Shown: positions 37,785 to 46,415 of the stretch, in pieces | How the letters are laid out: the number at the start of each line of letters is the position of its first letter | How positions within the stretch are numbered: the first letter of the stretch is position 1 | Source of the DNA: Bacteroidota bacterium | GTDB lineage: Bacteria > Bacteroidota > Bacteroidia > JABEUT01 | DNA: 64,000 nt | Assembly: GCA_013288345.1 (NCBI GenBank) | Contig: JABDCA010000013.1 | Span: forward strand, 1 to 64,000 | Direction: 5' to 3' | Position numbers and translations under genes: made by a program | The notes under the pieces: model-generated | What the model saw: the letters and a program-made list of their open reading frames with translations, nothing else | Database searches by the model: none | What the model was told of the DNA's origin: nothing

Positions 37785-38587
37785 AACTGAAAGCTGATGA
37801 GCTGAAAGAGTTCCTAAATGAAAAATACGAGCTCTATAATAAGCCTGTTTTTATAGAGAGCGATCCGATTTTTGTACCGCATCAATTCACTAAAAAAGAA
37901 GATATAGAAATAGCAGCATTTTTTGTTGCCACACTGGCATGGGGCCAGCGCCCAACCATTATCCGTAACGGACTTAAACTTATGGAAACAATGGATAATG
38001 CACCTTTTGAGTATATAAGTCATTCTACCAAAAAAGATTGGGAAGCATTTTCAAAATTTGCCCACCGAACATTTAATGGAGTTGATGCTATGTACTTTAT
38101 ACAATCACTCCAGCATATTTATACTAAAAAAGGAGGATTGGAGAGAGCATTTATAGTTACAGCCCCTCCTAAATCCTCCCCAAAAGGGGAGGACTTGTGG
38201 AACGTGCTCGATATGAAGAATGGGTTGATGCAATTCCGCGAGATATTTTTAGGTACATACCCTGCAGGAAGAACAGCCAAGCATATTGCAGATGTAACAA
38301 GGAATTCATCGGGGAAAAGATTAAATATGTTTTTGCGCTGGATGGTCCGTAATGATAAACGCGGAGTAGATTTTGGTATTTGGAAAAACATTTCGCCTGC
38401 CCTACTCTATTGCCCTATCGACCTACATTCCGGTAGAGTGGCAAGAAAATTAGGCTTATTAAAACGTACACAAGATGATTGGAAAGCTGTGGATGAACTA
38501 ACGCAGAACTTGCGAAAATTAGACCCAAAAGACCCCATTAAATATGACTTTGCGTTGTATGGCTTAGGAGTGTTTGAGAAGTTCTAA
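37781..38587 (+). CDS. TIGR02757 family protein
   Basis: DPIFVPHQFTKKEDIEIAAFFVATLAWGQRPTIIRNGLKLMETMDNAPFEYI, MFLRWMVRNDKRGVDFGIW, PIDLHSGRVARKLGLL. ATGA overlap with kinase. Confidence 0.9.
   Translation: MKLKADELKEFLNEKYELYNKPVFIESDPIFVPHQFTKKEDIEIAAFFVATLAWGQRPTIIRNGLKLMETMDNAPFEYISHSTKKDWEAFSKFAHRTFNGVDAMYFIQSLQHIYTKKGGLERAFIVTAPPKSSPKGEDLWNVLDMKNGLMQFREIFLGTYPAGRTAKHIADVTRNSSGKRLNMFLRWMVRNDKRGVDFGIWKNISPALLYCPIDLHSGRVARKLGLLKRTQDDWKAVDELTQNLRKLDPKDPIKYDFALYGLGVFEKF
38161..38195. repeat. G/C-rich palindromic repeat read in frame within the TIGR02757 CDS
   Basis: agcccctcctaaatcctccccaaaaggggaggact; perfect 8-bp stem tcctcccc-aaaa-ggggagga (38174-38193), translated APPKSSPKGED. Confidence 0.75.
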
Positions 38588-39003
38588 TTACACTTGCAAC
38601 TATCCTTCATTGCAATATCTTTCACGTAGACAATACGTGCAATGCTATCATTTTCTATACAAATAACATTCAGCGTACGTCCCTTTTGAGTCTGGCCCGA
38701 GAAATTATACATTGGGTGCCGTTGATTAAAATCCTTGCTCTTCTTGCTATCTATTTTACCGTAAGTAAACGATTCTACCACTTCATCGCAGGTAATATGC
38801 TGACACTTCATTTCGCAAAGGGCAGTATCAGAATATTGAATGGTGTCCTTGGTTGCAAGCTGGTCGAGCTTTAACATGCCCGGCGTTAGATTTTTGCAAC
38901 CACGTGTACCGAACATAAAATAAACCCCAATGAGTCCCATTATAACACCGAACAAGTAAAGGCGTATCTTTCTCCAAATCTCCGACCTACCTTCGTTCAG
39001 CAT
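38584..39003 (-). CDS. DUF4258-like protein with N-terminal TM helix
   Basis: MKCQHITCDEVVESFTYGKIDSKKSKDFNQRHPMYNFSGQTQKGRTLNVICIENDSIARIVYVKDI. Confidence 0.75.
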   Translation of the reverse strand: MLNEGRSEIWRKIRLYLFGVIMGLIGVYFMFGTRGCKNLTPGMLKLDQLATKDTIQYSDTALCEMKCQHITCDEVVESFTYGKIDSKKSKDFNQRHPMYNFSGQTQKGRTLNVICIENDSIARIVYVKDIAMKDSCKCN

Positions 39004-39012
39004 ACCCGGTTT

Positions 39013-41223
39013 TTACTTCTTAGCGGTCAATACAAATGTATTGGCAGGAGTAGTAATTTGCGTAGAGGCAGGAGTAGCAATATGCTTTTGTCCTGATACA
39101 TTCAGTAAAGGCTTATAGTTCTTTATGCCGATATGCGGAGCAATAACCAAGGATACAATACTCATCAACTTAATTAATATGTTCATTGATGGGCCTGATG
39201 TATCTTTAAACGGATCGCCAACGGTATCACCGGTTACAGAAGCTTTGTGCGGTTCAGATTTTTTGAAGAATTTCTCGCCATTTATCTCAACACCTTTTTC
39301 AAACGATTTTTTAGCATTATCCCATGCACCACCGGCGTTCGATTGGAAGATACCCATTAACACACCGCTAACGGTAACACCTGCCAATAAACCACCTAAT
39401 ACTTCGGGGCCAAATGTAAAGCCCACAATAACCGGAACCAATAATGCAATAGCACCCGGCGCAATCATTTCGCGGATAGAAGCTTTGGTAGAAATAGCAA
39501 CGCACTTTTCGTATTCAGGTTTTGCTTTGTATTCCATAATACCCGGTATTTCGCGGAACTGGCGGCGAACTTCGGTAACCATATCCATAGCGGCACGGCC
39601 CACAGCAGCAATACATAATGAAGAGAAAATAAACGGTATCATACCACCAATAAATAAACCGGCCAATACATCGGCATGATAAATATCGATAGAAGTAATA
39701 CCTGCAACACCCACGAAAGCAGCAAATAAGGCTAACGATGTAAGTGCAGCAGATGCAATAGCAAATCCTTTTCCGGTAGCAGCGGTAGTGTTACCTACAG
39801 CATCCAGGTTATCGGTACGGCCACGAACTTCTTCAGGTAAACGGCTCATTTCGGCAATACCACCGGCGTTATCGGCAATAGGGCCGAATGCATCGATTGA
39901 TAATTGCATAGCTGTTGTTGCCATCATTCCCGCAGCAGCTATCGATACACCATATAAACCTGCAAAATAATAAGAGGTAACAATACCAAACGCCAACACA
40001 AGTATAGGAGCAACAGTAGATTCCATACCTACTGATAAGCCACCAATAATATTAGTAGCATGGCCCGTGCCCGATTGTTTAATAATAGAAAGCACTGGGC
40101 GCTTGCCCATAGCAGTGTAGTACTCAGTAATCATACTCATTAAAGTTCCTACTACTAAACCTGTAATGATTGAATAATAAACATCCATAGATGTGAACTG
40201 AACACCCCTGTGAATCATATCGGCAGGCAATAATATTTTAACTGCGAAATAAGCTGCAATGGCTGTCATAATTATTGACGACCAGTTACCCATGTTCAAT
40301 GCCTTTTGTACGCTGTCGGTTTCTTTGGTTATTTTAACAAACCAGCTACCCACAATAGAGAATATCAATCCTAAGCCTGCAATAAACATAGGGAGTATGA
40401 TTGGAGACAGTCCTCCGAAATTATCTTTCGAAGCATCAATTTCCTGGCCCAATACCATGGTAGCAAGTATAGTTGCCACATACGAACCAAATAAGTCAGC
40501 GCCCATACCGGCAACGTCACCTACGTTATCGCCTACGTTATCGGCAATGGTAGCAGGGTTACGAACGTCATCTTCAGGTATACCTGCTTCTACTTTTCCT
40601 ACTAAGTCAGCTCCTACGTCGGCAGCTTTAGTATAAATACCACCACCCACACGGGCAAATAATGCAATGGATTCAGCACCTAAGGAGAAACCTGCTAGTA
40701 CTTCAATAGCCCTTTTCATTTCGGGGCCGGTAATAACAGAACCTGCGGGAACAAATAATTGATAGAATACGATGAACAAACCGCCCAGACCAAGTATTGC
40801 TAAACCAGCAACACCCATACCCATAACAGTACCGCCTGTAAACGAAACCTTTAATGCTTTAGCCAAACTTGTACGTGCAGCTTGTGTGGTACGCACGTTT
40901 GCTTTGGTAGCAATGTTCATACCAATATAACCGGCGGTAGCCGATAATACTGCACCAATGCAAAATGCAATGGCAATAACAGGGCTCGAATCAGGAACTG
41001 TAGTACCTGCCCATGCTAATAAAGCAGCAGCCAACACAACAAAAATGCTGAGTATCCTCCATTCGGCTTTCAAAAAGGCCATAGCTCCTTTGGCTATATA
41101 ACCGGCCAGTTCTTTCATATTATCATCGCCAGCATCTTGTTTAACAACCCAACGGGAAGTTCCGAATGTGTATAACAAGGCAAGGGCACCAACTAAAGGA
41201 ATAATGTACAGGACGTTAATCAT
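39013..41223 (-). CDS. hppA: Membrane-bound pyrophosphatase, K+-dependent type (Na+ or H+ pumping)
   Basis: GGGIYTKAADVGADLVGKVEAGIPEDDVRNPATIADNVGDNVGDVAGMGADLFGSYVAT; GNTTAATGKG (Ala typical of K+-dependent class). Confidence 0.95.
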   Translation of the reverse strand: MINVLYIIPLVGALALLYTFGTSRWVVKQDAGDDNMKELAGYIAKGAMAFLKAEWRILSIFVVLAAALLAWAGTTVPDSSPVIAIAFCIGAVLSATAGYIGMNIATKANVRTTQAARTSLAKALKVSFTGGTVMGMGVAGLAILGLGGLFIVFYQLFVPAGSVITGPEMKRAIEVLAGFSLGAESIALFARVGGGIYTKAADVGADLVGKVEAGIPEDDVRNPATIADNVGDNVGDVAGMGADLFGSYVATILATMVLGQEIDASKDNFGGLSPIILPMFIAGLGLIFSIVGSWFVKITKETDSVQKALNMGNWSSIIMTAIAAYFAVKILLPADMIHRGVQFTSMDVYYSIITGLVVGTLMSMITEYYTAMGKRPVLSIIKQSGTGHATNIIGGLSVGMESTVAPILVLAFGIVTSYYFAGLYGVSIAAAGMMATTAMQLSIDAFGPIADNAGGIAEMSRLPEEVRGRTDNLDAVGNTTAATGKGFAIASAALTSLALFAAFVGVAGITSIDIYHADVLAGLFIGGMIPFIFSSLCIAAVGRAAMDMVTEVRRQFREIPGIMEYKAKPEYEKCVAISTKASIREMIAPGAIALLVPVIVGFTFGPEVLGGLLAGVTVSGVLMGIFQSNAGGAWDNAKKSFEKGVEINGEKFFKKSEPHKASVTGDTVGDPFKDTSGPSMNILIKLMSIVSLVIAPHIGIKNYKPLLNVSGQKHIATPASTQITTPANTFVLTAKK

Positions 41224-41299
41224 AATATATATAAGTTTAAAATGAGCTTTTTTAAAGGGCGCAAATATACATAATCAGTTGAAATTGAGAAAAAGAGGT

Positions 41300-41384
41300 T
41301 AAGATTGAGGTTGAGGTTAAGATTTTAATTAAGATTCAGGGGTGTTTTCCCTGAACCTTAACCTAAGCCTCAATCTTGCGTTAT
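41300..41384. repeat. Imperfect palindromic intergenic element (GAGGTTA-word type)
   Basis: aagattgaggttgaggttaag...ttcaggggtgttttccctgaaccttaacctaagcctcaatctt; inner ttcaggg/ccctgaa stem and outer 21-nt arms. Confidence 0.8.
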
Positions 41385-42373
41385 TTACCTAAAATATAAG
41401 CAAACATAAGCGGTGCTACTATTGTTGCATCCGATTCTATTATAAAGCGAGGGGTCTTATCACTCAGCTTACCCCATGTAATTTTTTCATTTGGCACTGC
41501 ACCTGAATAAGAACCATAGCTTGTAGTAGAATCAGATATCTGGCAGAAATATGCCCAGAAAGGGGTATCGGTCCTTTCCATATCCTGATATAACATAGGC
41601 ACCACACAAATTGGAAAGTCGCCTGCAATACCTCCACCAATCTGGTAGAAGCCAATGCCTTGACCCTTTGAATTCTTGGTATACCATTCAGCCAACCACA
41701 TCATATATTCAATACCCGATTTCATAATGCTGGGTTGCAGTTCTTTTTTAATGCAATACGAAGCAAAAATATTACCCATGGTAGAATCTTCCCATCCCGG
41801 AACAATAATTGGAATATTCTTTTCGGCAGCAGCCATCATCCAGCTATTCTTTACATCAATTTCGTAATGCTTTTTCATTACTCCTGAAAGCAAGAGTTCA
41901 TACATATATTCGTGTGGGAAATAACGCTTGCCAGTGGTTTGAGCCTTTTTCCATATTTTATGTATATGTTTTTGTATGCGGCGGAAAGCTTCTTCTTCAG
42001 GAATACAAGTATCGGTTACACGGTTAAAGCCATGCTCCAACAAATCCCATTCTTCGGCAGGTGATAACTGTCGGTAATTCGGAACCCTTTTATAATGGCT
42101 ATGTGCCACAAGGTTCATAATATCTTCTTCGAGGTTAGCGCCTGTACACGATATTATAGATACCATATCCTTACGGATCATTTCAGCTAATGATATGCCA
42201 AGTTCAGCAGTACTCATAGCGCCGGCAAGGGTAATCATCATTTTACCCTTTTTATCCATGTGCTTTATATAAGCTTTCGATGCATCTACAAGGGTTGCAG
42301 AGTTAAAGTGCAGATAGTTAGTATCGATAAACGCAGAAACAGGTCCTTTTTTCATGATTTTATAATTGCTCAT
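41381..42373 (-). CDS. Deoxyhypusine synthase family protein
   Basis: MITLAGAMSTAELGISLAEMIRKDMVSIISCTGANLEEDI, IPIIVPGWEDSTMGNIF, QIGGGIAGDFPICVVPML, ITWGKLSDKTPRFIIESDATIVAPLM. Confidence 0.9.
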   Translation of the reverse strand: MSNYKIMKKGPVSAFIDTNYLHFNSATLVDASKAYIKHMDKKGKMMITLAGAMSTAELGISLAEMIRKDMVSIISCTGANLEEDIMNLVAHSHYKRVPNYRQLSPAEEWDLLEHGFNRVTDTCIPEEEAFRRIQKHIHKIWKKAQTTGKRYFPHEYMYELLLSGVMKKHYEIDVKNSWMMAAAEKNIPIIVPGWEDSTMGNIFASYCIKKELQPSIMKSGIEYMMWLAEWYTKNSKGQGIGFYQIGGGIAGDFPICVVPMLYQDMERTDTPFWAYFCQISDSTTSYGSYSGAVPNEKITWGKLSDKTPRFIIESDATIVAPLMFAYILGK

Positions 42374-42649
42374 TAATTATTAAATATTTTTTAAGTATTC
42401 GCGAATATAAATTCACCATTATTATCTATTGATGAATTTATAATTTGAGTTGCAAAAATATAATAATACTGTAACCTGCATATTACCGATTTGGCTAAAC
42501 CCTTAAACAAGGCTGTAATACTTATAATGTTGCCATAATTATCCGATAAGAGCGAGTAAAAAATCATTTCGAACTGGTTTTCTTCATTATTCCTTCATTT
42601 TGGGGTTATAGTTTTGCTCTCATAAACTAACAATTAAATTTATACTGTC

Positions 42650-42859
42650 ATGAAAAAGTCAATCGTTATCCTCTCGTCACTGGTTCTTTTAGCTGGTGTT
42701 TCTTTTGGTCAAGAAAAGGCAGCTCCTGCTAAGCAAGAAGCTCCTAAGAAAGAAGTAAAAGCTGCTGACAGCAAAGATGCTAAAGCAACTAAGAGCACTA
42801 AGAAAGAAGCTGCTCCTAAGAAAGATGCTAAAGCTGCTGACAAGCCAGCTACCAAGTAA
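42650..42859 (+). CDS. Secreted Lys/Ala-rich low-complexity protein
   Basis: Signal MKKSIVILSSLVLLAGVSFGQ; mature EKAAPAKQEAPKKEVKAADSKDAKATKSTKKEAAPKKDAKAADKPATK. Confidence 0.7.
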   Translation: MKKSIVILSSLVLLAGVSFGQEKAAPAKQEAPKKEVKAADSKDAKATKSTKKEAAPKKDAKAADKPATK

Positions 42860-42873
42860 TTTATTTCTCACAG

Positions 42874-42916
42874 CAATAATAGAGGCTCTGCTTAATTGCA
42901 GGGCCTTTATTATTTT
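42874..42916 (+). terminator. Terminator hairpin
   Basis: aataatagaggctctgc ttaatt gcagggcctttattatt, 17-nt arms with two wobble pairs. Confidence 0.75.
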
Positions 42917-43024
42917 ATGTATTGCTCTCCAAGCCCCAAAACCGAGCATTTATTTGAATTTTACCCTTTTACCTACGCTAAATCCGATGAAAAGGACTAC
43001 TTTTGCAAATCTTTTTTCGAAGGC

Positions 43025-44956
43025 ATGATTTCATTAAATGGCATAACTGTAAGTTTTGGAGGGTCCTCACTCTTCGAAAACGTTAGTTTCCTGATCAATT
43101 CCAGGGACAGGATTGGCCTTGCCGGAAAAAATGGTTCGGGTAAGAGTACAATGCTAAAGCTTTTAGCTGATCAGCAAAGCCCAAGTGCAGGAAGTATTGG
43201 TAAACCTAAAGGTATTAAAATAGCCTACCTGCCGCAAGATATGGTTCACCAACATGGCAAAACCGTGTTTGAAGAAACTGCTACAGCTTTCAGTGAAATA
43301 CAACAACTTGAAAAGCGCCTGAGCGAAATAAACCACGAATTAGAAACACGAACTGATTACGAAACCGATTCATACTCGAACCTTATTACCGAAATAACCG
43401 ATATATCGCACCGCTTAGAGGTAATTGGTTCAGGTAATATGGATGAGGAAATAGAAAAAAAATTAAAAGGGCTTGGTTTTGAGCGCAGCGATTTTACCCG
43501 CGCTACTTCTGAACTTAGTGGTGGATGGCGTATGCGTATTGAATTAGCAAAATTGTTACTTCAAAAACCAGATGTGCTTTTACTGGATGAGCCTACCAAC
43601 CACTTGGATATAGAATCTATGCAGTGGTTGGAGGAGTTTATGGAAACTTACGAAGGCGCTTTGGTACTTATATCTCACGATAAAAAATTCCTTGATAACG
43701 TTACCACACGCACTATAGAAATATCGAACAAGAAAATATATGACTATAAAACCAATTACAGTCATTATTTACAATTAAGGCAGGAAAGGCGTGAACAGCA
43801 GGAAGCTGCGGCCAAAAACCAGCAGAAGATAATTAACAAAACCCAGATACTTATTGATAAGAACCGTGCCAAAGCCAGTAAAGCTGCATTTGCACAATCA
43901 CTTATTAAAAAGCTTGATAAAATGGAAATTGTAGAAGTAGATGAAGCCGATAACTCTGCTATCTACTTTAAATTCCCTCCTCCTGCGCATAGTGGCAACA
44001 TAGTGCTTACGGTAGAACATGCAGCTAAAGATTATGGCCCTAAGCATATATTTTCGGGTGCGAATTTTATTATTGAAAAAGGTGAGCGTATTGCTTTTGT
44101 AGGCCGTAACGGCGAAGGCAAAACCACCATGATGAAAATGATTGCCGGAAAAACTGATTTTACAGGCACTATAAAATTAGGGCACAGTGCACTAATGGGT
44201 TATTTTGAACAGGATCAGGCAGAAAAACTGGATACCAATAAAACAGTATTCGATACTATTGATGAATTAGCTGTGGGCGAAGTGCGTAGCAGAGTAAGAA
44301 ATTTACTGGGTGCATTTTTATTCAGTGGCGATGATATAGATAAAAAAGTACGTGTATTAAGTGGCGGTGAACGTGGAAGGTTGGCATTATGCAAACTTTT
44401 ACTGCAACCTTATAACCTGCTTATACTCGATGAACCAACTAACCACTTAGATATCCGTTCGAAGGATATTTTGAAACGTGCCCTGCTCGATTACCAGGGA
44501 ACAATGATCATAGTATCTCACGATCGTGACTTTTTAGATGGCTTAGTTCATAAACTTTATGAGTTCCGTGAAGGGCATGTAAAAGAACATTTATGTGATA
44601 TTAATGAATTTATGCGTAAGCGTAAACTCGAAAGGCTGAATGAATCGAAGCTGGCCCAGAAAACTAAAAAGGACGATAAAGTAACCAAGTCTGCACAGGT
44701 AGCTCCTGCACAACAAGAAGATTCAGGCAAAAAAATAAAACAACTTCAATCGAAGATAAATAAGATTGAAGAAGAGATTTCTGGCTTTGAGAAAAAAATA
44801 GCAGAGGCTGATAAGGTAATCAGCAACGCCGACTTTTACACTAAACCAGATTCGAACACATTTCTCGCCGAATATCAAGGCCTGAAATCAAAGCTTGAAG
44901 AAAAATTCAAGCAGTGGGAAGAGATATCTGCTGAGTTAGGTACACTGGCAGAGTAA
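43025..44956 (+). CDS. ABC-F family ATPase
   Basis: Two NBDs: GLAGKNGSGKSTMLKLL/LSGGWRMRIELAKLLLQKPDVLLLDEPTNHLD and FVGRNGEGKTTMMKMI/LSGGERGRLALCKLLLQPYNLLILDEPTNHLD. ORF upstream extension crosses a terminator. Confidence 0.93.
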   Translation: MISLNGITVSFGGSSLFENVSFLINSRDRIGLAGKNGSGKSTMLKLLADQQSPSAGSIGKPKGIKIAYLPQDMVHQHGKTVFEETATAFSEIQQLEKRLSEINHELETRTDYETDSYSNLITEITDISHRLEVIGSGNMDEEIEKKLKGLGFERSDFTRATSELSGGWRMRIELAKLLLQKPDVLLLDEPTNHLDIESMQWLEEFMETYEGALVLISHDKKFLDNVTTRTIEISNKKIYDYKTNYSHYLQLRQERREQQEAAAKNQQKIINKTQILIDKNRAKASKAAFAQSLIKKLDKMEIVEVDEADNSAIYFKFPPPAHSGNIVLTVEHAAKDYGPKHIFSGANFIIEKGERIAFVGRNGEGKTTMMKMIAGKTDFTGTIKLGHSALMGYFEQDQAEKLDTNKTVFDTIDELAVGEVRSRVRNLLGAFLFSGDDIDKKVRVLSGGERGRLALCKLLLQPYNLLILDEPTNHLDIRSKDILKRALLDYQGTMIIVSHDRDFLDGLVHKLYEFREGHVKEHLCDINEFMRKRKLERLNESKLAQKTKKDDKVTKSAQVAPAQQEDSGKKIKQLQSKINKIEEEISGFEKKIAEADKVISNADFYTKPDSNTFLAEYQGLKSKLEEKFKQWEEISAELGTLAE

Positions 44957-44969
44957 TTCCAATCTTTCT

Positions 44970-45476
44970 TTATTTCTTATCTGCACCGGTACTATCGGCC
45001 GGTATAAACAAAAGCGATATTGAATTTACACAATGGCGTGTATTGGTAGCCGTAAAGCCTTCGCCTGTAAATACGTGTCCTAAGTGAGCGCCGCAGTTGG
45101 CACATTCAATTTCAGTGCGCATTCCATCTGGGTCCGGTATCTTTTTCACTGAACCCGGAATTTCATCATCAAAAGCCGGCCAGCCACAATGTGCATCAAA
45201 TTTATTGCTCGACCTGTACAAAGGAGCACCGCAACGCTTACATACATAAGTGCCCTTGGCAGTAGTTGTTTCATACTTCCCTGTAAATGGGGCCTCGGTT
45301 CCCTTATCTACAATTACGCGTTCTTCTTCAGGAGTTAGTTTCCTGTATTTTTCTGAACCATGATGTTTTGTCGTATCCATTTTAGTTACGGTTTTATTAT
45401 TGTTACTTGGGTTTTGTTGCGAGCAGGCTTGCAGCGATGCTGCAATAAGTACTGCGGTAATTAATCTGTAGTTCAT
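44970..45476 (-). CDS. msrB: Peptide-methionine (R)-S-oxide reductase, lipoprotein form
   Basis: YVCKRCGAPLYRSSNKFDAHCGWPAFDDEIPGSV, CANCGAHLGHVFTGEGFTATNTRHCVNSISL; lipobox LQAC. Confidence 0.94.
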   Translation of the reverse strand: MNYRLITAVLIAASLQACSQQNPSNNNKTVTKMDTTKHHGSEKYRKLTPEEERVIVDKGTEAPFTGKYETTTAKGTYVCKRCGAPLYRSSNKFDAHCGWPAFDDEIPGSVKKIPDPDGMRTEIECANCGAHLGHVFTGEGFTATNTRHCVNSISLLFIPADSTGADKK

Positions 45477-45595
45477 TTTCGGTTATTTACAAAGATATAC
45501 GATACTTCAGCTCTGCTGGTTTTGTTAAAATATGTTATAAAGTTAGTCTATTTTGTTATTAGGGGTTTTATACATTTGATACTAATATTTACACT

Positions 45596-46414
45596 ATGAG
45601 GATAAAACTATTGCTGCTATTGCTAATTACCACAGTACTGGGTTGTAAACATGGGCCAAGCATAGAAGTGCGCGATGATTTCAAGAAAACCTTTGACGAA
45701 AATAATGTTAGTGGCTGCTTTGCAATGTATGACCTGAATAACAATAAGTACACTATTTACGATACTTCAGAATACAAGCAACAATTTCTGCCTTGCTCTA
45801 CTTTTAAAATTTGCAATACCCTTATAGGCCTCGAAACAGGAGTAATTCCTGATGAGAATTATATAATAAAATGGGATAGTGTGGTACGTTTTAGTGAGGA
45901 CTGGAACCAGGATCTTGATCTGAAGAGAGCTTTTAAGTATTCAGCATTTTGGTATTACCAGGAGCTTGCCCGGCGAGTTGGCGGCAAACGAATGAAGTAT
46001 TGGTTAGACACCACCCACTATGGAAACACAGACACATCGGGAGGTATCGATAAATTCTGGTTATATGGTGGCTTACGCATAAGCCCGCAACAGCAAATTG
46101 CTTTTTTAAAACGCGTACATGATGACAGTCTTCCGTTTTCGAAACGCAATATTGAAATACTCAAGAAAATAATGATAATAAAAGACACCACAAATTTTGT
46201 ACTAAGAGGAAAAACAGGGTGGGGATTTATAAATAATGTAGAAGTAGGCTGGTTTGTAGGCTATATTGAAGCCAACAACAATACCTACATTTTTGCAAAT
46301 TATATTCATTGCGATATGGCATTAAAAAACCCTGCATTTGAAGCTGCAAGAAAAGGAATTCCGCTTAAAATATTAAGCAGCCTTGGCATGACTCCAAAAA
46401 ACTTTACGTATTAA
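45596..46414 (+). CDS. Class D beta-lactamase-like (OXA-type) lipoprotein
   Basis: CSTFKICNTLIGLETGVI (SxxK), YSAFWYYQELARRVG, YGNTDTSGGIDKFWLYGGLRISPQQQIAFL, GKTGWG; lipobox VLGC. Confidence 0.85.
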   Translation: MRIKLLLLLLITTVLGCKHGPSIEVRDDFKKTFDENNVSGCFAMYDLNNNKYTIYDTSEYKQQFLPCSTFKICNTLIGLETGVIPDENYIIKWDSVVRFSEDWNQDLDLKRAFKYSAFWYYQELARRVGGKRMKYWLDTTHYGNTDTSGGIDKFWLYGGLRISPQQQIAFLKRVHDDSLPFSKRNIEILKKIMIIKDTTNFVLRGKTGWGFINNVEVGWFVGYIEANNNTYIFANYIHCDMALKNPAFEAARKGIPLKILSSLGMTPKNFTY

Positions 46415-46415
46415 T

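Noticed and set aside
39125-39679. 184-aa plus-strand ORF opposite hppA (and other long antisense ORFs such as 34982-35539, 7802-8260, 26271-26936, 60523-61035)
   Set aside because: Antisense to strongly supported conserved CDSs, with shadow-ORF composition and no recognisable domains.
41381-42373. Bacterial hypusine pathway
   Set aside because: No eIF5A substrate is expected in bacteria; only a DHS-fold homologue can be claimed.
42650-42859. Histone H1-like DNA-binding protein
   Set aside because: K/A-rich composition is similar but a clear signal peptide argues against a nucleoid role.
42896-43024. Upstream extension of the ABC-F ORF
   Set aside because: Lies on a terminator hairpin and lacks ABC-F similarity; MISLNGITVSFGG at 43025 is the natural start.
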